Positions 13,865 to 22,556 are shown, counted from the first letter of the stretch. The stretch: DNA of 28,303 nt from a virus (IMGVR_UViG_3300043119_000535:1-28303), one strand, 5' to 3'. The notes: a model not told the origin generated them from the letters alone. Numbers and translations: made by a program.

Positions 13865-14364
13865 CTGTCGCTGTCGAAGCTCACATTCAAGGCCTGAGCC
13901 AGCTTGGCGCTGGCCTGGCGCGCATGGTTGCCCTGGGTGAGCGCCCACGGCCCATTTGGGATGCGATCGGCCAGTATGGCGAGTCCAGCACGCGCCTGCG
14001 GTTTAAAAAACAAGTTGACCCGGATGGCGTACGCTGGAAACCCAGCATTCGTGCCCAGCAGGGCGGTGGCCAGACGCTGGTGATGAAGGCTCGCCTGCTG
14101 CGCAGCATCACCCACAACGCGGACAACAATGGCACAGCCTGGGGCACCAACGTGAAGTACGCCGCCATTCACCAGTTTGGCGGCACCATCAAGGCCAAAG
14201 GCAAAAACCTCCGCTTTCAGATCGGTGGGCGGTTTGTATCTGTCAAGGCCGTGACGATGCCCAAGCGCAGCTTTGTGGGCGTGAACGCTGACGACGCACG
14301 CGAGATGCTGGCCGTGGCCAACGATGTGATTGACCTGGCAGCGCGCAACCGGGGGGCTGCATAA
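13861..14364 (+). CDS. G: Virion morphogenesis/tail completion protein (Mu gpG, P2 gpS type)
   Basis: A 167-residue phage virion morphogenesis protein. WDAIGQYGESSTRLRFKKQVDPDGVRWKPS, then LVMKARLLRSITHN, GTNVKYAAIHQFGGTI and MPKRSFVGVNADDAREM are the family's conserved blocks. It would finish the tail end that joins the head. GTG 13861 is chosen as start: AGGAG lies 5 nt upstream and it overlaps the previous stop. An in-frame GTG at 13831 would add ten residues. In Mu this gene (gp31) follows F; here it has moved between gp36 and gp37. Confidence 0.85.
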   Translation: MTVAVEAHIQGLSQLGAGLARMVALGERPRPIWDAIGQYGESSTRLRFKKQVDPDGVRWKPSIRAQQGGGQTLVMKARLLRSITHNADNNGTAWGTNVKYAAIHQFGGTIKAKGKNLRFQIGGRFVSVKAVTMPKRSFVGVNADDAREMLAVANDVIDLAARNRGAA

Positions 14365-14907
14365 ATGCTGGCCCTTCACGAAAACGCTTTAGTCGCGGCG
14401 CTTGCTGATCACCGCGACATTAAAAACAAAGTCAAAACCGTTGGCAGCCTGCCCAATGTGTTGAGCGACAAGCTGCTGGCGCGCTATGTGGCCGATGCGC
14501 CTGCCTTGTACGTGGTGCCAGGCCGCATTACCGTTAAAGACGACGATGCCACGCTTGAATTTACCGTGGCGGGCATTGTGCGCAACGTGGCTGGCCAGGC
14601 GCAGGCGCGCAAGGGCGACGGCATAGACATCGGCTGCGACCACCTCTTGACGCTGGCCATTCGCGCCATCAACCGCCAGCGCCTGGGCGATTGCAGCTGG
14701 TCACTTGCGACCGCTGAGATGGCCGACGACGACCTGTTTTTGCAAGCTGGCATTGCCGTGATTGAAATGAAGTTTGTCAGCACTCCCGTTGAGTTGGACG
14801 CTGACTTTGGCGCTGACCAGATGAGCGAGCTGGACGACTTTGAGACCTTTCACGCTGACCTTGACCCAGCCATAGGCGCAACGCTTGAAGTTGCCCTGAA
14901 CACCTAA
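14365..14907 (+). CDS. DUF1834 family tail protein (Mu gp37-like)
   Basis: A 180-residue protein whose ATG directly follows the stop of G. The pattern HENALVAALADHRDIKNKVKTVGSLP, YVADAPALYVVPGRI, GIVRNVAGQAQARKGDGIDIGCDHLLTLAIRAI and a C-terminal strand WSLATAEMADDDLFLQAGIAVIEMKFVS corresponds to DUF1834/gp37 proteins. They are tail-terminator-like components made just before the sheath gene in Mu-like phages. Confidence 0.8.
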   Translation: MLALHENALVAALADHRDIKNKVKTVGSLPNVLSDKLLARYVADAPALYVVPGRITVKDDDATLEFTVAGIVRNVAGQAQARKGDGIDIGCDHLLTLAIRAINRQRLGDCSWSLATAEMADDDLFLQAGIAVIEMKFVSTPVELDADFGADQMSELDDFETFHADLDPAIGATLEVALNT

Positions 14908-14932
14908 ACCAACACCCAACCAGGAGCAACCG

Positions 14933-15145
14933 ATGGACAACCGCATTTTTGTCAAACCCACCCAGCCCGAGGGCGAGCCGCCTTTGAAGGTGCGCAAGCC
15001 CGTGAACGGCCACCTGGCCGAGGCCGGTGAATGGATGCCAAAGGGCAGCTACTGGCTGCGCCGCCTGGCTGATGGTGATGTGGTCGAGGTCGCAGCGCCC
15101 GCCCAGGACACACCCAAGCCCCCAGCCATCAAGGTCGTGAAGTAA
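14933..15145 (+). CDS. DUF2635 family protein (Mu gp38-like)
   Basis: A 70-residue protein: IFVKPTQPEGEPPLKVRKPVNGHLAEAGEWMPKGSYWLRRLADGDVVEV is a clear DUF2635 domain, a small beta protein always found directly before the sheath gene in Mu-like phages. The function is unknown. Shine-Dalgarno AGGAG lies 6-7 nt before the ATG. Confidence 0.85.
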   Translation: MDNRIFVKPTQPEGEPPLKVRKPVNGHLAEAGEWMPKGSYWLRRLADGDVVEVAAPAQDTPKPPAIKVVK

Positions 15146-15190
15146 GCGCCCTGAAACCAAGCTTAAAACCCCACTTAACAGGAGCATTAC

Positions 15191-16666
15191 ATGCCGGATA
15201 ACATCACGTTCAACACCATCCCGATCGACATTCGCACGGGTGGTCAGTTTCTAGAAATTGACAACAGCAAAGCCCTGGGCGGCGCGCTCATTGCCCAGCC
15301 ACGGCGCATGCTGTTTATTGGCAACAAGCTGGCCGCTGGCAGCCTGGCTGCCAACACCCTGACCCGTATCAACAACCCAGCCGAGGCGGCTGCGCTGTTT
15401 GGCCGTGGCTCGGTGCTGCATGAAATGCTGCGTGCTGCGCGTGTGGCCAACAAAGAAACCGATATGTGGGCGATTGCCCTGGACGATTTGGGCGGCGGCA
15501 CGCAAGCCACCAAAACGCTGACGTTGACTGGCCCGGCTACCGGCGCGGGCACATTGGCGCTGCGCATCAATGGCGAGCTGCTCAGCGTGGGCGTAACAGC
15601 TGGCGACACGGCCACGATCGTGGCGGGCAATGTGGTGACTGCTGTCAATGCGTTCCTTGATGGCCCAGTGACCGCCGCCAACGTCGCTGGCGTCGTGACG
15701 TTAACTGCACGCCACAAAGGCATATTTGGCAACGACATTGACGTGCGCGTGAACTACCAGAGCGACGAGTTTTTGCCAGCAGGCCTGGCTGCTGTGGTGG
15801 CTGATGGCGTGGTGGCCACTGGCAACCCTGACATTGCCACGGCGCTGGCTGCGATCGTGAGCGACAGCTACTACAGCATCGTGATGCCGTACACCGACAT
15901 TACCAACATGGACAAAATGAAGGTGGAGCTGGCCAGCCGTTTTAGCGGCATGGACATGCGCACCGGCCACTTGTTTGTAGGCCGAGCCGGCACACATGGC
16001 CAGCTGACCACCTTTGGCAGTGGCCGCAACAACGTGCATGAAACCATCTTCGGCGTGAAGCGCCCGCCCCAGGGTGCCTACAACTGGGCGGCACGCATGG
16101 CGGCAGTGGTTGAATTCAACGGCGCGATCGACCCGGCTCGACCTTTCAAAACCCTTGAGGTGCCCGGCCTGCTGGCACCACAAGAGGCCGACCGCTTTAC
16201 CCGCCCCGAGCGCGAGCTGCTGCTGCGCGACGGTGTGAGCACTTTTGAAGTGACGCAGGACGGCACGGTGCTGCTGGAGCAGGTGATTACCAGCTACCAG
16301 ACCAACCCGCAGGGCATTGACGACGTCAGCTACCTGATGCTGAACACCAAGTGGACGGTGGACTACATGCGCTACGCCTTTCGCGTGGACGTGGCGCTGG
16401 CCTTCCCACGCCACAAGCTGGCTGACGATGGCACCAACTTTGACGAAGGCCAGCCAATGGCTACGCCGCTGCTCATCAAGAGCGTGCTGATTGCCACCGC
16501 CCGCAAGCTGGAGAAGGTGGGCATTTTGGAGAACTTTGATACCTTCAAAAAACAGGTGGTGGTGGTGCGCAGCGACGTCGACCGCAACCGCGTGAACAGC
16601 ATCATTCCACCGAACTGCGTGAACCAGTTCAACGTGTTTGCTGCCGCTGTGCAATTTATTCTTTAA
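15191..16666 (+). CDS. L: Contractile tail sheath protein (Mu gpL)
   Basis: A 491-residue sheath subunit of the contractile tail. Family blocks include ITFNTIPIDIRTGGQFLEIDNSKA at the start, PRRMLFIGNKLAAG, PAEAAALFGRGSVLHEMLRAAR, a beta-rich domain inserted at about residues 110-200, YYSIVMPYTDITNMDKMKVEL, and a C-terminal region with VSYLMLNTKWTVDYMRYAFR. Subunits stack as rings around the tube and contract on host contact. Good AGGAG Shine-Dalgarno. Length matches Mu gpL. Confidence 0.94.
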   Translation: MPDNITFNTIPIDIRTGGQFLEIDNSKALGGALIAQPRRMLFIGNKLAAGSLAANTLTRINNPAEAAALFGRGSVLHEMLRAARVANKETDMWAIALDDLGGGTQATKTLTLTGPATGAGTLALRINGELLSVGVTAGDTATIVAGNVVTAVNAFLDGPVTAANVAGVVTLTARHKGIFGNDIDVRVNYQSDEFLPAGLAAVVADGVVATGNPDIATALAAIVSDSYYSIVMPYTDITNMDKMKVELASRFSGMDMRTGHLFVGRAGTHGQLTTFGSGRNNVHETIFGVKRPPQGAYNWAARMAAVVEFNGAIDPARPFKTLEVPGLLAPQEADRFTRPERELLLRDGVSTFEVTQDGTVLLEQVITSYQTNPQGIDDVSYLMLNTKWTVDYMRYAFRVDVALAFPRHKLADDGTNFDEGQPMATPLLIKSVLIATARKLEKVGILENFDTFKKQVVVVRSDVDRNRVNSIIPPNCVNQFNVFAAAVQFIL

Positions 16667-16675
16667 GGAACCGAC

Positions 16676-17023
16676 ATGGCAAAAGTAACAGGACGCATTT
16701 TTATCAGCATCAACGGCCAGCGCCTGCGCAGCAAAGAAGGCGCAAGCCTGGAGACTGGCGGCGTTGAGCGCGAGGCAGCTATCAGTGATGCAGGCGTGGA
16801 CGGCTACATGGAAAAGATCACAGCGCCCAAGGTGGACTGCAAGATCAATCACACCGACGTCACCAGCATGGCGGAGATTCAGGCCTTTACCGGCACCCTG
16901 ACGTTTGAGACAGACACGGGCCGCATTTACACCCTGCGCGAAGCCTGGAACGCCAAGCCGCCCAAATTGGAGAAGGGCGAGATCACGCTTGAGTTTCAGG
17001 CGGTTGAATGCCTGGAAGGCTAA
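16676..17023 (+). CDS. M: Tail tube protein (Mu gpM)
   Basis: A 115-residue tube protein: ITGRIFISINGQRLRSKEGASLETGG-type start, YMEKITAPKVDCKINH, LTFETDTGRIYTLREAW and EGEITLEFQAVEC-type C-terminal strands, as in Mu gpM. Hexameric rings stack inside the sheath to form the DNA channel. It follows the sheath by 9 nt with AAGGAA before the ATG and is followed by a terminator, which fits the need for many copies of sheath and tube. Confidence 0.9.
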   Translation: MAKVTGRIFISINGQRLRSKEGASLETGGVEREAAISDAGVDGYMEKITAPKVDCKINHTDVTSMAEIQAFTGTLTFETDTGRIYTLREAWNAKPPKLEKGEITLEFQAVECLEG

Positions 17024-17045
17024 GCCTGGCCAGACCCAAATGAAC

Positions 17046-17066
17046 GCCACCTTCGGGTGGCTTTTT
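17046..17066 (+). terminator. Rho-independent terminator after sheath and tube genes
   Basis: The perfect stem GCCACC-TTCG-GGTGGC carries a UUCG tetraloop and is followed by TTTTT (17062-17066). It would end part of the transcripts after the two abundant tail proteins and lower expression of the chaperones and tape measure, which are needed in few copies. Confidence 0.88.
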
Positions 17067-17114
17067 GGTTGAAACACCCCGCTTTAAAAGCACTTTAAAC
17101 ACCTGGAGAAATGC

Positions 17115-17411
17115 ATGAGCGAAACCGTCATCAAGAAACTTAAAAAGCCCTGGAAAGTGGGCGGGCAGATGGTCACCGAGATTGAAGTTCGCCCAGCCAC
17201 TATGAAGGATGTGTGCGATGCCGAGCAGGCCGCGTCTGCCTTCCAACCCAACAGCTTCAATGTGCAAATGGCCTGCCTGCAAGTGGTGCGCGCTGGCGAC
17301 ACATTTACTGGCCCGTTTGTGGCTGGCCACTTTACGGCTATGCGCCCCGCGCAGTTTGCTGAAATTTCGGCGGCGCTTCAGGAGGCTGACCGCCTGGGGG
17401 AAGGCGAGTAG
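17115..17411 (+). CDS. Tail assembly chaperone, short form (Mu gp41-like)
   Basis: A 98-residue protein: MSETVIKKLKKPWKVGGQMVTEIEVRPATMKDVCDAEQA and FTAMRPAQFAEISAALQEADRLGEGE fit the phage_TAC/gp41 family, the counterpart of lambda gpG. It binds the tape measure protein and recruits tube subunits during tail assembly. Its last codons run into five G residues (17396-17400), where a -1 shift would join it to the frame ending at 17554. Shine-Dalgarno TGGAGA lies 5 nt upstream. Confidence 0.85.
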   Translation: MSETVIKKLKKPWKVGGQMVTEIEVRPATMKDVCDAEQAASAFQPNSFNVQMACLQVVRAGDTFTGPFVAGHFTAMRPAQFAEISAALQEADRLGEGE

Positions 17412-17554
17412 CCAAAGGCCACGCCCTGCACAGCAGGGTGATGCTGCTGGCCATGAAGTTTGGCTGGAGCCGCGCCGAGATCATGGCGCTGCCTTTGGCA
17501 GAAAGTGAGTACTACATCAACCAGCTGACCGAACTGAGCAAAACCGAAACATGA
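17399..17554 (+). CDS. Frameshift extension of the tail assembly chaperone (gpGT-type)
   Basis: This frame is -1 relative to the gp41 gene. It reads GGRRVAKGHALHSRVMLLAMKFGWSRAEIMALPLAESEYYINQLTELSKTET and stops at 17552-17554, overlapping the tape measure ATG. The KFGWSRAEIMALPLAES part looks like the T domain of tail chaperones. There is no Shine-Dalgarno before its internal GTG/ATG (17438/17441), so expression by slippage is more likely: the P-site GGG codon (17397-17399) can slip to GGG (17396-17398) in the G5 run. The fusion would be about 146 residues. Slippage is inferred from the arrangement. Confidence 0.72.
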   Translation, partial: GRRVAKGHALHSRVMLLAMKFGWSRAEIMALPLAESEYYINQLTELSKTET

Positions 17555-19374
17555 GCACCACCTACACCGTTGGCGTACAGATCAACGGCAACTCAGCCAG
17601 CTACCTGCGTGCCACCCAGCAAGCGCAGCAGGCCACGCGCACGTTTGGTGCTGCGGCCAAGGCCGAGTTTGACAAGCTCAAGGGCTTTATGGCCAGTTAC
17701 CAGGGGCAACTGGCTGGGCTGGGTTTGAGTGTGGGCCTTGTGGCGGTGGCTAAAGATGCTGCGTTGCTTGAAAAGAAGATGACGCAGATCCGCCTGACGG
17801 CAGGCATGACGGCGGCTGAGCAGCAGCAGGCCGAAAAAACCATGTACGAGCTGATCAAAAAGAACGGCGGCGCAATCAGCGACACAGTGGCTGGTTATAA
17901 CAACCTGATTCAATCGGGACTGAAATACAAAGAAGCCATTGAGGCCACCAAGGCCGTCAGCCTGGCCAAGGCCGTCACCGGAGCCAGCGAAGACAACCTG
18001 AGCAGCTCACTGACCGTGGGCGCTGCCAACTTTGGCTTTGACCTGGCCAAGGCAGGCATGGCCACCAAAATGCTTGACCAGATGGCTGTGGCTGGCCGCT
18101 TGGGCAATGCAGAGCTGGAGAACTTGTCGAGCATCTTTCCGCGTGTAGCGCAGCGTGCCCAGTCAGCGGGCATGGGCTTTGAGACCACCCTGGCATTTAT
18201 TGAGGGCTTGTCCAAGATTGAACGCCAACCCGAACGCCTGGCCACGCTAGCCGACTCGACGGTGCGCCTATTTACCAACGCCAACTATGCCAAGGACGCA
18301 GAGGCCGCTACCGGCGTGAAGTTCTTTGACAAGCAAGGCGGCAGGCGCGACCCAATTTTGGTGCTGGAAGACATGCGCAAAGGCTTTGTGAAGCTGACCA
18401 CTGATGCGCAGCGCTTCCAGTACGTGAGCAAGGCATTCGGCAAGGCCGACCTGGACACGCAGCGCGGCCTGTTCGCGCTGCTCAATGGCGACGGCCTGAA
18501 AGACATCCGCAAGTTTGAGCAAGACATTCGTAGCGCTGGTGGCACCCTTGAGCGCGACTTGCCCACAGCGATCGCCAACGCAGCTGATCAGGCTTCACGC
18601 CTGAAAAACACTTTGAGCGAAGCGGCCAATGACTTTGCCAAGCCGATCAACGAAACTATTGCCAACGCCATCAAGTATTTGCTGAATAGCAAAGAACAAG
18701 GCGGGCTTGGCCTGGGCGGCGGTGCCATTGCAGGCGGCGCTGCGGCAGGTGCGGTGGGCGTGTATGCCGCCTCGCGCATTTTGCCTGGCGTGCTGGGCAA
18801 GCTGGCTGGCCGTACCGGTGGCCTGGCAGCTGGCGTAGCTGAAGGCAAGGCGCTCCAAGCCGCTGCGGGCGTGCAGCCTGTGTATGTGACCAACTGGGCT
18901 GAAATGCAGGGCGGCGGCGGTGGTGCTGGCCTGCTGGGCATGGGCGGCGCTGCCGCTGGTGGTGCTGCCGCTGTGGGGCTGGCTGCCAAGCTGCGCAACA
19001 TGGTGGGCGTTGCGTCGCTATTGGGTATGGCTCCGGTTGGCATTGCCGGTGCGGCTGCAACCGCAACGGGCGTGGGCCTGGCAGGCGCTGCGGGCGCAGG
19101 CATAGGCACCGGCATTTACAAATACGGCCTCCAGGGCAACAAGGCTGGCGAGGGCATTGGCGAGCTGGTGGCACGCTTTATGGGCATGCTGGGCAGCGAG
19201 GAGGCCAAGCGCTCCGTAGCCATTAACGATGCGCTAAAGAACAGCAAGGTGGGCGGCGAGATCACGCTGCGTGTGCTGGGCAACCCGAACGTCGCGGTAC
19301 AGACTGAAACCCGGCCACTGAACGGCACGCGCATGAATGCCCTGGGCCAAACCAACCTGGCGGCGGGGTACTAG
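17551..19374 (+). CDS. Tape measure protein (Mu gp42)
   Basis: A 607-residue TP901-type tape measure. The N-terminal part is helical (TQQAQQATRTFGAAAKAEFDKLKGF). The conserved core runs from about residue 70: AALLEKKMTQIRLTAGMTAAEQQQAEKTMYELIKKNGGAISDTVAGYNNLIQSGL, through VSLAKAVTGASEDNLSS and LENLSSIFPRVAQRAQSAGM. Gly/Ala-rich hydrophobic stretches at about 385-420 and 455-535 could be the membrane-active segments used in DNA entry. It sets tail length and is chaperoned by gp41 and its fusion form. ATGA links it to the frameshift frame. Confidence 0.92.
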   Translation: MSTTYTVGVQINGNSASYLRATQQAQQATRTFGAAAKAEFDKLKGFMASYQGQLAGLGLSVGLVAVAKDAALLEKKMTQIRLTAGMTAAEQQQAEKTMYELIKKNGGAISDTVAGYNNLIQSGLKYKEAIEATKAVSLAKAVTGASEDNLSSSLTVGAANFGFDLAKAGMATKMLDQMAVAGRLGNAELENLSSIFPRVAQRAQSAGMGFETTLAFIEGLSKIERQPERLATLADSTVRLFTNANYAKDAEAATGVKFFDKQGGRRDPILVLEDMRKGFVKLTTDAQRFQYVSKAFGKADLDTQRGLFALLNGDGLKDIRKFEQDIRSAGGTLERDLPTAIANAADQASRLKNTLSEAANDFAKPINETIANAIKYLLNSKEQGGLGLGGGAIAGGAAAGAVGVYAASRILPGVLGKLAGRTGGLAAGVAEGKALQAAAGVQPVYVTNWAEMQGGGGGAGLLGMGGAAAGGAAAVGLAAKLRNMVGVASLLGMAPVGIAGAAATATGVGLAGAAGAGIGTGIYKYGLQGNKAGEGIGELVARFMGMLGSEEAKRSVAINDALKNSKVGGEITLRVLGNPNVAVQTETRPLNGTRMNALGQTNLAAGY

Positions 19375-19375
19375 C

Positions 19376-20635
19376 ATGGCCTGGCGTGATGAGCTGACGC
19401 AAACGTCATTTTTCGTCAACGGTCAAAGCGTGCAGCTGGTGGGCGGCAGCTTCAGGGGTGTTTCATTCCGCACGGTCAATGCCGAGCTGAAAGTCGGCAG
19501 GCGCAACCAGGTCAATGAATACCCGCAGCGGGACATACCGTATGTTGACGACCTGGGCCGCAAGGCGCGGCGCATTGTGGTTGAAGCCTATGTGCTGGGG
19601 GCCAACTACCTGCAAGAGCGTGATGCACTGATTGAGGCGTTTGAAACCGAAGGCCCAGGCGAGCTGCTGCACCCGCGCTACGGCGCGCTAACCGTGTCGC
19701 TTGACGGTGAGGTGAGCATCAAGGAAACGCCAGAGCAAGGCGGCATGGCCCGGATATCGGCCACGTTTGTTGAGCATGGTGCCAACACCTTTCCGGCTGC
19801 GCGGGAAAACACGGTGGCTGCGGTTGAGGTGGCCACCAATGCGGTGGACGAGGCTGCGCAAACTGACTTTGCCGATAACTTTAGCGTTGACGGTGCGAGC
19901 GTGCTGGCAGCCCAGGCGCTTGAAGGTTTAAATGGCCTTAAAAACACGGTTAAAAATGTGCTGGGCTTTGCCCGCCAGGTGACCAGCGTTGCCGGGCTGG
20001 CCACGATCGTGGGGCTGGCGGGCGGCTTGGCCCGTGACCTGGCGCAGCTGATACGCACGCCGGTTGTGTTAGTGCAAAGCCTGCGCAGCATTTACGCAGA
20101 GCTGGTGACCAGCCTGGGCAGGCCGCTGGCGGCGTTTGCCGAGTTGCAAACCCTGTTTGCCAGCAACACGCGGCCTGTGGCGGTAAGCACCGTTGTGCCA
20201 GGCTCAACCCGCGCCCGCAGCCTGACCAATGACGTGGCGCGCAGCGACCTGCAACGCCGCCTGGCGCTGAGCAACCAGGCGCGTGTGCTGGCTGTGGCGC
20301 TGGCCGATACCACGGTGGTGGCCACTGCAAGCCAGGCTAAAGACCTGCGCAATGCCCTGGTGGCGCAAATTGACACGGAGCTGGAAGTCAACGACCCGCC
20401 GCTTGAAGTGGCCACGGCGCTGACAACACTGCGCGCTGCGGTCGTGCGCGACGTGGCGGCACGGGCTGAATTTTTAAAGCAGCGCAGCAGCTACACGCCG
20501 CAAACCGTACTGCCTGCAGTTGTACTGGCCCATCGTGTTTATGGCGATGCAACTCGGGCTGATGAGCTTGCCGATCGCAATGCGGTACCGCACCCGGCGT
20601 TCGTGCCTGCGCGGGCGCTGGAGGTGCTGGTCTGA
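19376..20635 (+). CDS. N: DNA circularisation/tail protein N (Mu gp43)
   Basis: A 419-residue protein beginning MAWRDELTQTSFFVNGQSVQLVGGSFRGVSF; the N-terminal domain (to about residue 130, with YPQRDIPYVDDLGRKARRIVVEAYVLG and HPRYGALTVSL) is the 'DNA circularisation N-terminal' family. In Mu this is gene N, a baseplate/tail protein at the tape measure end. The long Ala/Val-rich helical C-terminal part is typical. ATG 19376, one base after the tape measure stop, is chosen over an ATG at 19337 inside the upstream gene. It ends in a TGATG overlap with P. Confidence 0.88.
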   Translation: MAWRDELTQTSFFVNGQSVQLVGGSFRGVSFRTVNAELKVGRRNQVNEYPQRDIPYVDDLGRKARRIVVEAYVLGANYLQERDALIEAFETEGPGELLHPRYGALTVSLDGEVSIKETPEQGGMARISATFVEHGANTFPAARENTVAAVEVATNAVDEAAQTDFADNFSVDGASVLAAQALEGLNGLKNTVKNVLGFARQVTSVAGLATIVGLAGGLARDLAQLIRTPVVLVQSLRSIYAELVTSLGRPLAAFAELQTLFASNTRPVAVSTVVPGSTRARSLTNDVARSDLQRRLALSNQARVLAVALADTTVVATASQAKDLRNALVAQIDTELEVNDPPLEVATALTTLRAAVVRDVAARAEFLKQRSSYTPQTVLPAVVLAHRVYGDATRADELADRNAVPHPAFVPARALEVLV

Positions 20636-21807
20636 TGGACGCGCAAAACATTTGCACACTGCTGGTGGACGGCAAAGAACACGGCGGCTGGACGCGCCTG
20701 GAGGTGCAGCGCGGCATTGAGCAAATAGCGGGCGGCTTTGTGCTGCAACTGACCCAGCGATACCCTGGTGTGGACGCGCCCATGCAATTGCGCGAAGGCT
20801 TGAGCTGCGTGGTCAAGCTGGGCGATGACGTGGTAATTACCGGCTACATCGACGACTACGAGACCGACGACACCGCCACCAGCAGCAGCGTGCGCCTGGC
20901 AGGCCGCGACCGCACCGGCGACCTAGTGGACTGCTCGGCCATTTACAAAACCGGGCAGTGGCGCGGCGTGAAGCTGGAGCAGATCGTGGCCGACATTGCC
21001 AAGCCCTTCGGCATTGCGGTGGTGGTGGCACCAGGCACTGACACAGGCGAGCCGTTCAAACGCTACTCCCTGGAAGAAGGCGAAAAAGCTTTTGATGCGA
21101 TCGACCGGGCGTGCCGCCTGCGGGCCGTGCTGGTGACCAGCACACCTGACGGTAACCTGCTAATCACCGGCGCCAGCAGTGCCGCCAGCGGCGTGGCGCT
21201 GATTGAAGGCGTGAACATGACAAAGTTCAACAGCAAGCACAGCTGGAAGGAAAGGCACAGCGAGGTGCTGCTCAAAGGCCAGGTGCCGGGCGACGACCAG
21301 GAGAATGGCGCGGCAGCGGCCCACCTGAAGGCTGCGACCACCGATGCTGAAATAAACCGCTACCGCCCGCTGGTGGTGGTGGCTGAGCATGGCACCTCGA
21401 CCAAGTCAATGACGGACAGGGCCGCATGGGAAGTCAAAGTGCGCATGGGCCGGGGCAAGCGCGGTGGCTGCACGGTCGTGGGCTGGAGGACTGGGTTAAA
21501 TGGGCAAGAAGGAAATTTGTGGCAGCCCAACACGCTGGTGCAGGTGACCAGCAGCCGCATGAACATTGACCGCGAGCTGCTGATTGTGGGCGTGACTTAC
21601 CAGCTGACCGAGCAGGGCCGCATGTGCGACCTGACGTTTGCGCGGCCAGAGGCTTTTGCGTTGATTGAAGGCATTGGCAAAAGCCGCCTGAACGCCAAGC
21701 TGAACGACAAAACCCAAAAAGAGAAAAAGAAAAAAGGCGACGGCTTTACTCCGAGCTGGGAATTGAGCCCGCCTAACCCACGCGACCTGCGAGGGAGTGA
21801 GCGATGA
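20635..21807 (+). CDS. P: Baseplate hub protein P (Mu gp44)
   Basis: A 390-residue hub protein of the Mu gpP/T4 gp27 class: WTRLEVQRGIEQIAGGFVLQLTQRYPG, VITGYIDDYETDDTATSSSVRLAGRDRTGDLVDCSAIY, IVADIAKPFGIAVVV and LIVGVTYQLTEQGRMCDLTFARPEAF. It forms the trimeric centre of the baseplate between tube and spike. The C-terminus is Lys-rich (KTQKEKKKKGDG) before a short polar tail. ATGA couples it to the spike gene. I saw no internal promoter corresponding to Mu PP in front of it. Confidence 0.92.
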   Translation: MDAQNICTLLVDGKEHGGWTRLEVQRGIEQIAGGFVLQLTQRYPGVDAPMQLREGLSCVVKLGDDVVITGYIDDYETDDTATSSSVRLAGRDRTGDLVDCSAIYKTGQWRGVKLEQIVADIAKPFGIAVVVAPGTDTGEPFKRYSLEEGEKAFDAIDRACRLRAVLVTSTPDGNLLITGASSAASGVALIEGVNMTKFNSKHSWKERHSEVLLKGQVPGDDQENGAAAAHLKAATTDAEINRYRPLVVVAEHGTSTKSMTDRAAWEVKVRMGRGKRGGCTVVGWRTGLNGQEGNLWQPNTLVQVTSSRMNIDRELLIVGVTYQLTEQGRMCDLTFARPEAFALIEGIGKSRLNAKLNDKTQKEKKKKGDGFTPSWELSPPNPRDLRGSER

Positions 21808-22499
21808 GCGACAAACTCGCTGCCCGCGTGCGCGGCATGATCAGCCGGGCGGTGGTGAGCCTGGTCAATGACGCTTTGAAAATGCAGGCGCTGCAAGTCA
21901 CGATGATGGCTGGCCAAACGCCTGATGATGCTGAGCACTTTCAGCACTACGGCTTTACCAGCGTGCCACTGCCAGGCGCAGAAGGCATTGCGCTGGCCGT
22001 GGGTGGCAGCACCGGGCACACGGTTGTGATCAACGTGGACGACCGCCGCTACCGTATCAAACCAATGCCAGGCGGTGAGGTGTGCCTGTATGACGACCTG
22101 GAGCACAAAGTACACCTGACACGTGACGGCATTGTGATTGACGGTGCTGGCCAGATAGTACGCATTACCAATACACCGCTGACCAAGGTTGAGAGCGACA
22201 TGCAAGTAACGGGCAATTTGCAAGTTGACGGCGACACAGCCATCACCGGCGACACCAACATGACAGGCAAGCTCGACGTGATTGGCGACACCACTTTGGG
22301 CAATACGGTTATTGGTGGAACCTTTGGCTTGGGTGGCGGCTTGAACGTGCCGGGGAACCTGGTGGTTGGCGGCAGCATTGATGCAACGCTTCACATCAGC
22401 ACGCCTGCTGATGTGAATGCCGGGGACATCACCCTCGGCACGCACAGGCATGAGCTTGTGACTACCGGTACAGATCCGTCTGGCGGGCCGATTGTTTAA
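21804..22499 (+). CDS. Baseplate spike protein (Mu gp45, gpV-like)
   Basis: A 231-residue membrane-piercing spike. The N-terminal OB-like domain has QHYGFTSVPLPGAEGIALAVGGSTGHTVVINVDDRRYR and EVCLYDDLEHKVHLTRDGIVI. From about residue 125 come short Gly/Asp-rich strands (TGNLQVDGDTAITGDTNMTGKLDVIGD, split by turns) typical of an intertwined triple-stranded beta-helix. The tip has GTHRHEL (H214-R-H216), the HxH motif that holds an iron ion at the apex of P2-type spikes. It follows the hub gene with ATGA overlap. Confidence 0.92.
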   Translation: MSDKLAARVRGMISRAVVSLVNDALKMQALQVTMMAGQTPDDAEHFQHYGFTSVPLPGAEGIALAVGGSTGHTVVINVDDRRYRIKPMPGGEVCLYDDLEHKVHLTRDGIVIDGAGQIVRITNTPLTKVESDMQVTGNLQVDGDTAITGDTNMTGKLDVIGDTTLGNTVIGGTFGLGGGLNVPGNLVVGGSIDATLHISTPADVNAGDITLGTHRHELVTTGTDPSGGPIV

Positions 22500-22556
22500 A
22501 CCGCCCATTAAACCGATTTAAAAGACCCAACGCGGCACACCACAGAAACTGCTCAG

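Noticed and set aside
15701-17077. A 458-codon open frame on the minus strand opposite sheath and tube genes
   Set aside because: It is a shadow of the conserved L and M genes; the product is rich in His, Val and Ala as expected for reverse reading of this codon usage.
20480-20640. Internal promoter before P, as Mu PP
   Set aside because: No copy of the TTTACTAGCC element or similar leader was found here; the region is coding for N throughout.
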